Assembly: GCF_037975245.1 (NCBI RefSeq)
Contig: NC_092574.1
Location: 18,572,713 to 18,636,712, forward strand
DNA: 64,000 nt
Direction: 5' to 3'
DNA from: Apostichopus japonicus
Taxonomy: Eukaryota; Echinodermata; Holothuroidea; Aspidochirotida; Stichopodidae
Below, one piece after another: positions 8,610 through 19,706 of the stretch. Position numbers and translations under genes: made by a program. How positions within the stretch are numbered: the first letter of the stretch is position 1; the number at the start of each line of letters is the position of its first letter. A model generated the notes under the pieces. The model was not told where the DNA came from and made no database searches. It saw only the letters and a program-made list of their open reading frames with translations.

Positions 8610-10327
8610 TCATAGTGCATCTATAAGAGCATCTAAAAGAGCTTCGTGTGAACCTTGAGAGTCAGCTGATTCTTCGTTAGTACGAAACCTTGAGTTAACA
8701 AGTAAATCTTTGAGATTTTGGGCCCTTTTGTAGGCAAGAATCGGTTCTTTTGGAAACAGTTTGGATAATTCCGCGTGTTGCGAAATTAAGTGCAAATGTT
8801 TCAAAAGTGCTTTTTTCAAATGCGTGGTTTTGATGTGGGGTGTATAGGTAAGCTTGAACACCAGTGGTGGTTCCTTTTGTTTAGGATTGGTAGTGAGGTA
8901 TTGCCTACGGTTTTCAAATTTTATGCCTTTAGTGGCTGTGGCAATTTCCTCTTTCATATAGTTACGGAGTAACAGTTTCTCTGTGAACGCATTCTTTTTC
9001 TCTAAGAAGTCAGTCTCGTTGTTACAGAGACGTGCGTATCGTAATATTTCCCCTTTAATGAAGCCTTTAAAAGTGGCAAGTGGGTGTGCAGAGTTTCTGT
9101 CGAGGTATTGGAAGGTTTCCGTGGGTTTGGTGTGGACTTTAGTGTCTATAATAACCCATTGGTTTCGAACCTTGTACCTTTGAAGATTTTCAAATCTATG
9201 TATGTTACCTCGGTGTTTGATATTTCTACCGTAAACTTTAAGAAGCGGTGGACTTCATTCAACCTTTCTACTAGGTGTTCAAGTCCCTGATGTGTACCGT
9301 CGTAGAGCAATAGAATGTCATCTCTATAGCGGAGCCATTTTAAGATTTTATTATCTGTCGGTAAAATCTGGTTTTCAAGTCTATGCATGACGATATCGCA
9401 GATTTCCGGAGAGGCTTGGCTACCCATGGCGCAACCGATCTTTTGTAGATAGAATTGGTTATTGAACTCGAAACAGTTTCTTGTTAAGATGAGTTCAATT
9501 AGTTTGCGCATGGATATGGAAGATATTTTATTTATTCCATATTCGCTTTGTTCCGTCTTTTCATAGACTTCTTGACATATATCTAATGCCTCCTCTTGGG
9601 GAGTATTGGTATACATGGCGACGACATCGAGTGTAGCGAGTACTACCGTTTTTGGTAACGGGGTGGCTTTCAAAATTTGCAGAATGTGATTTGTGTCTTT
9701 CACATAAGTGCTTTGTTTTATTACAATAGGAAGCAAGAAATAGTCCACAAATTCCGATATTTTTTCGGTCGGTGATCCGTTACCACTTATTATCGGTCTA
9801 CCGGCAAATTTTGAGTTAGCCGGGGGTGCTTTATGAATTTTTGTTAGCACATATATGACCGGTGTGCGGATCTTGTGGCTATATGGTGACAAGTACTCGA
9901 AGGTGCTTTTATCGATCTCTTTTGCAGAGAACATATCAATTAGTGTTTCCTGGACTAAACTTTTAGTTTGAAACGTCATATCACTTTTTAACTTTTCGTA
10001 GTGGTGACTAGTTAATTGCCTTTCAATTTCGGCTTGATAGTCTGAGTGATTCAATATAGCAATGCCTCTTCCTTTATCGAAGGGTTTGACAATAATAGAG
10101 CGGTCGTTTTTAATTGCATTTAGTGCAAAACGTTCCGCCTTATGCGTGTTGCTATTGGCGTTTCGGATAGTAACACTTGCCAATTCGGTTTGTGTTGCTT
10201 CCAAGTAGTCCTCTAGGTTTTTACTAAAAGTCATGTTAGGTGACCATGTAGAAGGTAGACGGAATTTTGTAATCCCTTTTTTGCATTTTCTATATTGGTT
10301 GTCCATAGATGAAATTTTGTACAACAT
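8610..10327 (-). pseudogene. Penelope-like element reverse transcriptase, frameshifted
   Basis: The minus-strand ORF from ATG 10327 to 9146 (393 codons) is a reverse transcriptase of the Penelope-like class. Visible marks are VKPFDKGRGIAIL, TKIHK, GRPIISGNGSP, a TLDVVAMYTN catalytic-aspartate block, GCAMGSQASPEICD and the YRDD box near residue 340. A frame change near 9150 then continues the family sequence to a TGA at 8610, including RYARLC and KDLLVNSRFRT. The GIY-YIG endonuclease usual at the C terminus of Penelope proteins is not seen. The product would make cDNA for retrotransposition, but this copy is broken and EN-less or truncated. Position 9601-9183 is ordinary RT body. A second copy's start lies at 1-34. 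Confidence 0.85.
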
Positions 10328-10752
10328 TATGGGTATGTTTTGAAGTGAGTTTATTCACGAGAAATGTGAATTTTCAAATTCTGAACGAATTTGGGGCTTA
10401 AAACCTTGAAAAGTGGGGCTGACGGGTATTGTGGGCCGCGACGTAGAATCACCTACAAAAGCAAAGACCCACGGGAGATGAGATCAGGTCGAACATGACG
10501 TGTGCCGGGTTGACAATCTTCAAAAAGGTTATGGATGGAAAAAAAACTATTAGGAAATACTTGATTCTCAGGCCAAAAGTGTACATCTGGTTGGTCATTT
10601 CAAGTCTGAGAAGTGCCGTTTCCGGTGATCTGGGGGGGGGGGGGGGTATCAAAACCAGAAATTTTCTTGTACGCTGCGCGCCAACTGATGGTGGCGCTCC
10701 GCTTAGATAGTAATTCGCGCCCCCGGGTTAGAAAATCCTGGATACGCGCCTG
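10296..10752 (-). repeat. Penelope-element leader plus hAT-like terminus, copy 2
   Basis: The region upstream of the reverse-transcriptase start is colinear with 1-457 over its whole length, apart from small indels and a longer poly-G run at 10630-10643. It ends with ctggatacgcgcctg at 10738-10752. Both copies thus join the same Penelope start to the same CAGGCGCGTATCCAG end, which means the joint predates their spread or belongs to the element itself. Confidence 0.7.
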
Positions 10753-10936
10753 CTCATGATATCATTTTGACTTCCGTCCAGAAAATTGCATACATTAAAC
10801 TTTTCTCAAATATGCTAAGCGGCTGAAAATTAACTTTTGTTTAAAACATTGTATCACTTGAATGAAGTTTTTTGCATAAGGAATTACACGTTTAAAAAAA
10901 AAAATGCATTTTCGATGCAAAAATACCTAAGTAACC

Positions 10937-11087
10937 TGTTCCGAGTTGGTATATGGCCAACTCGGTACAGTACCGAGTTGGCATTTCTAAACTGTACCGA
11001 ATTGGTCATGACCAACTCTTGGTATATACCAACTCGGTACGTACCGAGTTGGTATTTGCCGAGTTGGTTTTGTACCGAGTTGACTGA
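10937..11087. repeat. cluster of palindromic CCGAGTTGG / CCAACTCGG words
   Basis: About ten copies of the 9-mer CCGAGTTGG or its complement, some with one mismatch, sit within 150 bases and in both orientations. Many are paired as hairpins, such as accaactcggtacgtaccga followed by gttggt. No ORF of interest is present. It could be a transposon end, a protein-binding array or a replication-slippage product. Confidence 0.7.
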
Positions 11088-11428
11088 CATTCCCGTCTAC
11101 GCATACGCACACACCTATTAGTATTACAATTCAAAAGTGAGTGAAACTTTGTGAAAGGACAATTATTTCCAATTCCAAGCTCTAAAGAGTGCGTGATTGG
11201 AAATGTAAGTACGTGTAGATCAAGTTTGTATGTATTAATGATTAAGTTTAAACTTCATTTCTTCGTTAGACATTGATTGAAACACCTAGACTAGGGCCTA
11301 GCCTAGGCCTAACTAACATACTAGGGCTATAGCCTAACGAAATCTATACTAGTCTGTAGCCTGTACATATTCAACTTCCAAATACCATAAATGCTAGTAT
11401 GATTTCCACAAGGTTACGCCTATTAGTA

Positions 11429-11904
11429 TAAGGTGACCATATTTGCCAGACTGGAATCAGGGACATTTATTGTGTGCCTGATATAGGGGAGGGGTCTAGG
11501 GGGAGGGGGTGTCCCCCTCACTTTTGGAAAACTTTCAAGTGCCTACAGTGCTTTGATGTAAAATGGTGATACTTAGAAGCACTTTTTAAATCAATTTTAT
11601 TTTTAAAAATATAGCTTTATCTTAGATGAAAATATATACTTTACGAAAGAGTGCCCTAGAGGCTAGATCGATGTAGCATATATTCCACTTTACACTGGCC
11701 CACCTGAAATACTGGTGTGTTCCGTTCTGCCACTGCACACTTGACTAAATTTTGTTTTTACAATTATTTTACTAATGTGGGATATTTTCAAAATTCCTGA
11801 ACATTTTGACGAATTGGTGACATTTTCGGGGACACTTGTTCATCAGGGACAGCAACCTGTAATCGGGGACTGTCCCCGAAAATCGGGGACGTCTGGTCAC
11901 CTTA
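11429..11904. mobile_element. non-autonomous hAT element, 476 bp
   Basis: Ends TAAGGTGACCATATTTGCC and (right, reverse complement) TAAGGTGACCAGACGTCCCC are flanked by the 8-bp direct repeat TATTAGTA at 11421-11428 and 11905-11912. TAAGGTGACCA is a hAT-type terminal inverted repeat. The interior is AT-rich with no transposase. It lies 640 bp upstream of the first TRAPPC2 coding exon, possibly within its 5' untranslated intron or promoter. Confidence 0.85.
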
Positions 11905-12547
11905 TATTAGTATCATCATGGCAGCCAGCGGAAAAGATAAATGCGGTATATAAATCACGAAGAAATGCTTGAACAAGGTGAAACCAAACATTGGTGCCTT
12001 TACCATTCAACCAGGCACACAAGGCACCCAGCAGTTGGACAAACAAGCCATACTTACCTTGTTATTTGTCTGGCTGCTGGAATTCTTACATCAAGGTATT
12101 TTAAGAAGAAAGTGCTCACCAGTTTATGAGGATGAAGAATCTAAACTCTAAATAATAACAAACTTGTAACAACAACATATTTGGGGAGAGGCAGAGATGG
12201 TGTTAAATACTTTTGGCAACTAAACATTCCCCTAAATATTCATCGAAACTATGCAAATATCAAAGTCCTGTAAATGCTGACATGAAGTAGGACATTTCAA
12301 AATTTTACTGCATTTGTATTACCTATTGTACATTCACATAAAGTGAATACAAATGGGCCCCCATTTACAGTAAGGTTATCACACTGATTACTGTAGTAAA
12401 ATGTTGCATATCCAAGATTCATGATAATAGATACCTATATAGCATATCCTACTAAAAGGGATTTGCTATTTATATTTGCTATTTCTCATGTCTGTTTTTT
12501 TAATTGCAGATATCTTTCATTTTTAACTTTAAAGACAACTTTTTACA

Positions 12548-15500
12548 ATGTCAGGAAGTTACTACTTTGTCATCGTTGGGCAGCATGACAACCCAATCTT
12601 TGAATTTGAATACTCGCCAAACTCAAAGGGCTCAGACAAGGTAATGTATATACGGTACTGTACATCTTCACAATGGTGTGGAATTGAGAGTACAAATTCC
12701 AGAATTTGTCTTCTGCTGAAATATTTTTCCCACGCAATATAAATGCTATGAAAATTATATTCAATCCATTTCTTGTGTGAGAATAATTGATCTGTCGATA
12801 AGCACATACATCACTTTGTTTTGAACCATTCGTAAAGGAAGTTTTTAAATTATTTACTGATGTTGATGCTGCTGTTAGTCAGTTAATATGGTTAACCTGT
12901 CCTGACCATCAGTGTTGTAGTAATTAATCGTATTTAAATATCTGACACCTCGGACGAGGTTAGAATGAGGAACAGCAAGAGTAGCAAATAAACACGACAC
13001 GTAATGTTTTGCGCAATGTTTACATCTTCTTTGTCCGTACGAAATGTAACAAGTGCGATCACTTTAAGTTTGGTTATGTGAAGAAGAAGATGAAAGAACA
13101 CATTTTGAAACTTTATTTTTGGAATCAATCAATCAATATAAATTTAATAACCTGTATGTATGTGTGTCTTCATGGAGAATGTAAACAAACAAATAAAGCT
13201 TGGATGACTGAGTACAGTGAGGCAAAAAATACAGTCCTAAGGGTACAGTTTGAACTGTAATGATGCTCACTCTTGTAGTGTGTTACTCTCTCAACTTCGA
13301 TAATGCACTTGATGTTCTCCTGGAAACATAGAACTTTAAGATATTGTTGCAGCATTTAGCATTGCTTGATACACTGTATATCTCCAGATCTTATTGGACA
13401 AATATCATCTTTCTTAAATCGTTTAGAAAGATGACCATAGACACCTGAACCAATTTATCGCACATGCAGCACTTGACCTGGTTGATGAGTACGTATGGAC
13501 ATCTCCAAATATGTAAGTCTTTCACATACATGCCTGAATTGTTCCAAGGGATTAATCATTAATGTTTACAGCTGGTACCCAAACTACTGGAACTGCATAT
13601 AATAAACTAAAAAATTGTATGTTAAGTGGCCAAATTAAATAGTTAACACAGATGCAAAGATGAAAAGTATAGCAGTTTGTGTATACAGAACTGCATTTTG
13701 ATTGATTTATGAGATGCAGTAGAAACTCGCAAACCTCAAAGTCGCTTCCTATAGTGTGAGAATTGAATTAATTCCTGAAAGTGGAGAGCAGAATAGAATA
13801 TTTTAGTATACACTATTTATGCTACCAGCCAACAAACAGAATGCGCTATTTGTAACAGAAATCAATTTTTATGTCATAAATGTGCTCCCATAGCACAGAC
13901 CCATGTAGTGGTCTCATATAAAATTGTCTCTTTGGCATGAGATGACTCAAATACTGCTATGCATTGTACATTGATGTTCTCACGGTAACAGTATGAGAAG
14001 AAAAGCCATGATAGTAACTCTAGGAACCTCATTCCATTGGAGCTTTGTCAGAGCATCCTAGTTCTTAAATTAAGGCTTTATGCTCTTAATGTGTCATTTA
14101 TATTTGATACCCTGCTTACATGTCTCCTCACAACCTCAGCACTGTCGCTGTGCCATACCTAGGGTGAACTGGTAGTCGTTTTAGCATTGTATGCCCTGGT
14201 TACCATTCGGTCAATCACCTTCCTTTTCATTCTACATACCACCCAAAGTGCTTGGAATATTATTTTTTCTTTTTGCTTTTTTCTTCCCGAACAAGTCAAA
14301 TTATCTCTGTTTGAATCTTACGGAAATGATAGTATCTGGTAGAACCAACTCTTACAGAACTGGTTATCTATTCAAATCTTTTTGAAATGAAATATTTTCA
14401 GCATACAGACCTGTACACTAGCTGTTCATTGACAGGCTCAGTCACTACTACTCTATTATATCAGAATATAATACAAATATTTGTAATCATTTACTGTATA
14501 GCAGTAAATACTGTACCTACAGTAAATCCACTTCTGGTTACTGCAAATGCATTAAAAGCCAATGGGAAACTCCCTGACCAGCTTACTGATTCATTTCTGT
14601 TAACGCCTGTCTTTTATAAACTACTGTATACTGTTAGAAGTGAGTTACTGTATGGTGACATATTGTGGCTTTCCTGTTATTTTGAGATCTATTTGTTCCA
14701 ATTACCAAAAGTAAGAAAACAGTGACTGATTCCCCAACACAACCCTATCTGTTTTCAAACACAACCCTATCTGTGGAAAATTTCAATGCTATAGATCAGT
14801 AGACTTGATTAATTGATATTATATCTACTGTAGAATTGAGGTGTTCTTTGTCTAATTAAGGCTAGTTTGGCATTTAATAATTATAAAATCTTTTACTTTT
14901 CTTTTGAAGGTACTTCAAGGCAGTCGACAAATTTAACGAGTGGTTTGTTTCGGCTTTTGTGACGGCAGGACATATCCTTTATTCAAACCAATGCTATTTT
15001 ATTTACAGCTTCTACTAAACCAACATGCAGATTTCTGTGGGCATCAAAATAAATGGGGCAAGTGTAGTGCACTAGAGTGAGAGGAAGTTCATTATAATAC
15101 ATAACTATTGTTTACTTTGATGTTTACTGGGCAAAGAATTGATTATGTGACTTGATTTCTGTGGATATCACATGACAAAGCACATGAAAGTAAATGATTG
15201 AAGTGTATTGAGGTAGAAGAGGGTGGTTGGGAAGGGAGGAAGTCCATTATAATATCATGACAGGGTTGGCTGTATTCAAAAGGTGTTAGCAATGCTGCAG
15301 GTGTTTTGCCCATAATTCATCCAAAGAAAAGCCTATTGGCATGAAAACTGACAAATATTTAAATAGGATGACCAAGTGCTTTGATCAGTTTTCTTTCTAA
15401 GTACATTATTCAGAAGCCTATGGGCTGTGTACATTTACATGAGTTTCTTACAAAGGCTGCTACTGTAGTCAGAAGCCAAATGGACTTAGAATGTAACCTG

Positions 15501-16859
15501 ACCAAATATAATCTCACTCACATTCATTTGATATAATCCACAAGAGAATATTATTGCATGGGTGAGTTTTTTTTTAATGAATTCATTCATCTCTTTCATG
15601 TTCCTTAATGTTACACACATGTTAGATTCTTAATGTTACATGACACCAAGAATGAAGACGGCATCAAAACATTCTTTTCTGACATCTACGAAATCTTCAT
15701 CAAGGTAACTCTAAGTTTTGTTTTTCTTCAAACCCCACTCAATGTGAAGTGAGAGACTGAATGAAGCAGAAATTCTATTTAGAATGAAAAAGCAAACTAA
15801 AGAAAACAACTTTCCTGAATGGAAAATCATATAGGTATTTTCATTGATTTCACAGCAAGTGGAATATCACTGGTCATTCATGGTTTGTTGGTCCTTATCA
15901 TTCTCTGTAGGTTATTCTGCAGGATTAGCTATGACACACAGCCATATAAGAACAAAGATATACCTATCAGCTTTGCCTTAGAATGTGGATTTGATTAGAA
16001 CTCAGTAGTTTTTCTGCATCTCTGTCCCTCAGTGCAACAGATTGAAGCAGTGGTCAAAAAAATCTGAATAAATTTACCCTTATACATTAAATGTTCATTA
16101 CATAACATATTCTTATACATTCAAGTTCTTATACAATTACATATTCAAGAACATACATGATGCAAAAATGTTGAAAGATGTGACAAAAGCATGTTGGCTT
16201 TTTGGTGCACATACATACATGCATAACTATTGTTTTCTTTGATGTTTACTGGTCAAAGAATTGAATATGTGACTTGTGCTATAAGGTAGCTGAGCAAGCC
16301 TGCCAGTTGTAACTCAATGTAATATTACTTGAACTAAAACACATTCCTGGATGTATTCCACAAAGGTTTCTGTTTCAATACTTACTGAATTCTGTTCCAC
16401 CTCTACCCCCAGTATTTGATTCTCAAAACACTTTTTCATGTCGTTATTATCACATGGGAAATCAAATTAGAGAATTTCACAATTTAACTTCTTTATCTGA
16501 AATGAAATTTTTCTATGCACACTAACAGTATATTGTTATGACATTTGAATAGTATGAAAAGTATCCAAACTTAACACAAAATCTGCTTAAACATTCATAA
16601 AACTATGGCGTTACATAGCAGAACAAAAACACTCCAATGATTATCTTTTGTATCAATGAATGTAACAGAATGAAGAAACCTGAACATTTAGTTCCAAAGT
16701 TAGCAAACACATCCATTATTTAACATAGCATCGCAATGTTTATATTTCTTCCACTTTCAGTATTGCTTGAATCCATTCTATGACCCAGGCCGACCTATCA
16801 AGTCGACTGCATTCGAGAAGAAAGCCCTCTTTCTAGCCCGGCGGTACCTGACTAGTTGA
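12548..16859 (+). CDS. TRAPPC2: TRAPP complex subunit 2 (sedlin)
   Basis: Five coding exons: 12548-12640, 13427-13512, 14910-14971, 15619-15704 and 16761-16859. They join in phase to 141 residues, against about 140 in vertebrate sedlin. The start [32 protein letters not shown] in the middle and NPFYDPG near the end are near-identical to the family. Sedlin is a small longin-fold core subunit of the TRAPP vesicle-tethering complex, acting in ER-to-Golgi traffic and procollagen export. A polypyrimidine tract and AG at 12491-12510 just before the ATG suggest an untranslated 5' exon further upstream. Intron 3 is not GT-AG (see its own entry). Introns 3 and 4 each carry one copy of a 50-bp repeat near 15102 and 16222. 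Confidence 0.95.
14972..15618 (+). other. TRAPPC2: putative U12-type (AT-AC) intron 3 of TRAPPC2
   Basis: Exon 3 has no usable GT donor. The coding homology ends exactly at ATATCCTTT, the consensus minor-spliceosome AT-AC donor. The homology resumes after ...TTCCTTAATGTTACACAC. Here TTCCTTAAT (15601-15609) matches the U12 branch-site consensus and lies about 10 nt from the terminal AC. Splicing restores ...[12 protein letters not shown], in phase and matching family sequence. A GT-AG alternative ending at the nearby TTAG loses the His-Val-Arg part. Confidence 0.85.
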
Positions 16860-17945
16860 AGGATGCAGCACCATCAGAAGTCAACAGCATCATCAGAAGT
16901 CAACAGCAAGGACAGAAGCTGCCACATCCAAATATCTATTGCTATCAGATAGTTTTTAAGGGAAATGCTGATGCAATATGAAAACTATGTTAGCATTCTG
17001 AAGTTGTGTATTGTATAGTACACTTATCAACAATGGCTTACCCAGGAAATGAACAGAGTATTTAGTGATGTCTGTCAGCAGTGATCAAAATAGAAAAATA
17101 TGTTGACTGACAGTACTTTCAAAAAATGTGCAATTAAGCTTGATTGGTAGGGGGTAGTGTGGGAAGGGTAGGTGATATCGTATGAGAAGAGCTACTAGTT
17201 TGTTATGCTAATCTACTGGCAAAAACTGGATTATCCATTTATGTTATGCATTTAATTTGAGAGGGGGATGCTGGAAAGAGGGGTAGTGAGGGTGGGGGGG
17301 GGAGTTAACTTCATCACTGTTCATCACTGTTAACATCATGACTGGTATTCAGCCAAATGAACATGTCTGAGAAGCTGATTTGAAGTACAGTTTGTAAGAT
17401 GTTTAGTTGCTCAAACTTTATATTTACAGTAGTAGATTCTAATATTTGTCACTCCCAGTCACAGTGCAACTCCAGTGAAGATAATTGACACCATGGATTG
17501 TGCAGCAAAAAAAATCAAGTGGACTGGTGGGAGAGTGTGGTTAGGGGAGTAAGCAGATCTCATCAGAATGGAAGCATTTAATGAGAGAGAACAGTTATAA
17601 CATTTTTTAATTTTTTGATACAACCACCCATGTGGATGCCCTTGTATGATACACTACCATAAGAGCCTACAGTGAGCAAAGCAGATTTTTAGAGTTCTGT
17701 TAACATCATATGCTTTATAGCCTCGTTAAATTAATACACAGGAGGATATGAGGCTGAAAATGGGTTTTGTTCTTTGGCGGTTACAATTTGGGACGATCAG
17801 ACCTGACCTGAAATTGTAACACAACTGATGCTACTGTATTTGTTAATATATCATGTACTGTCGTATGAATGTAACTGAGTTGGTAAGAAATGTTAACTAG
17901 TATAAAAAGTATGTAAATATGAAATAAATTATATGGTACCCAACC
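16860..17945 (+). other. TRAPPC2: TRAPPC2 3' untranslated region with poly(A) signal
   Basis: After the TGA stop the sequence stays non-coding. AATAAA at 17923-17928 is followed by a GT-rich stretch (gtgtgtttgtgttcttgtgt) beginning about 27 bases later, the usual cleavage context. The 3' UTR would be about 1.1 kb. Other AATAAA-like hexamers may be used. Confidence 0.5.
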
Positions 17946-19706
17946 AAAAGATCGTGTGTTTGTGTTCTTGTGTAAAAGTGGGGTCCATTTCCCTGGTATT
18001 TCCCAAGGATTAAGAAACCAACAGAAGCTCATGTGAAATCTTATCTCTGTGCTAAACGCACAGTTTTATATGTATATCAAGCCTATTTCCGGTGATTGTT
18101 CAAAGAAGTAGGATGCAGGCATATAATTTTCATGTCAACTTAGCACCAACACTTCCCCGGTACTGCCACCCCTCCCTCCCCACCCCCCCCCCCCATTCGA
18201 TGGACGAGAATGCCCTCAAACATCTGACTACTTTCTCAAATACTGAGGGAGGGCAGGAGCCCATTCATAATCACTGCAGCTTGGTGAATAATGTAGCACT
18301 TCAGAATTAAAGCACCCCAGATTTCCCAATTCGCACCCCAAGAAACACCAGATCCACTAAACTCGTAAGGCACAATCATAAGGCACATCTGTAATTATGA
18401 ATAGGGGTAGTAATCTTTCTCTCTGTAGGATAATGATGATTAAAAAAAGAACACTCTAAATGTTACACCATGCCTTCACCACGACGTCCTTGTTTTTAAC
18501 TTTCAACTATACTGATGACGTTTCTACACACAAACTGCATTAAATAAAATGCCAACTATTCACGCACGCGCACAGTGCTTCCCGGCTGAATCATATAATT
18601 CTGTGTCCAAACATTCGGGAAGTTATGTTACGCCAGGGAATTGCGACGCGCAAATGTGTACGCAAGGGTGATCTTTCGCGCCCGCCCATGACATGGCTTC
18701 ACATTAGTGTGTAAGAAAACACAGTTACTGATAAGCGCTACAGCAGATCTCTGGATAGAAGAATAGTAATTAAGAGATGCCAACTAGCCTGGGCTATGTA
18801 GCCTATAGTGTCTTAAGTGTGAATGTAGAAACTGTCCACGGGTACCCGTTTTAATATCGGTACGAAGTTTTCTGTGTAGCGCAATGGGTCGCCCGTAAGT
18901 TTGATTCAGTAGCCTATTTGAAGATCATTTTTGTCTGGGCCTGACTACTCGTTCACCAACTTTCAAGATAAACACACCTGAGGGTGTTGTATTTGATCAA
19001 ATATTTACTCTTATTACGCTTTATAGATTTGGTAAAGTGGGTAACTTGTCCACCACAAGTAAAGCGAGGAACTAAATTGACAAATTAATCCAACTGAGTC
19101 GCGCACGCTAAGATGCTGTCCAACAGCTCGGCGTGGTCCTGCGTGCCAATTCGGTCAATCGGAATTTAAGAAGGTCAATTATCGGGTAAATGTATTTAAA
19201 AAAAGACAGGTTCACTGACTAGGACCGGAACTGTCTCATTAATGATAAATAATACTGCTGATGGTCCGTTCCATTGTAGTTAAGCTGACCATCTCCAAGT
19301 ATAGCGCCGAAGGCGGTCCCTTTAAGTACGGTATGTAGTGCCATACGCTGTAAGAATCCCATTCCATACGCAAGACGCACTCAAACGCTTTAATTTGAGG
19401 TTTATTTGCACGCGTTCAATATAGTAATAGTGACGTAACAGAAGGAGTCGAGTACTGTTTTTTAACATATGATCTGTTTCTATACTGATAACAGCGTAAA
19501 CAAAGTTACTAGGCTTATTTGAAAGGGATAACTATCGACTTGACTGACCTCTAGAAAGTGTCTGTCAATCCTTGTTAGGTGTGATAGCTACTTATTTTAC
19601 TTAAAGGAGGTCTAGAGGAAGTACGAAGACTTTTTAAATTTAAATCCGAAAATAGTCCGAATACCATGGCCTTAATCTCTTAATTACAGTTTCGAGCAAA
19701 CTACTC
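17946..19706. other. intergenic region with presumed promoter of the speriolin-like gene
   Basis: No conserved ORF is visible. There is a C-rich run near 18180 and GC-richer, CpG-containing sequence from about 18480 to 19650. The latter is the likely regulatory region of the gene starting at 19707. I could not identify a TATA box or an untranslated exon with confidence. Confidence 0.4.
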
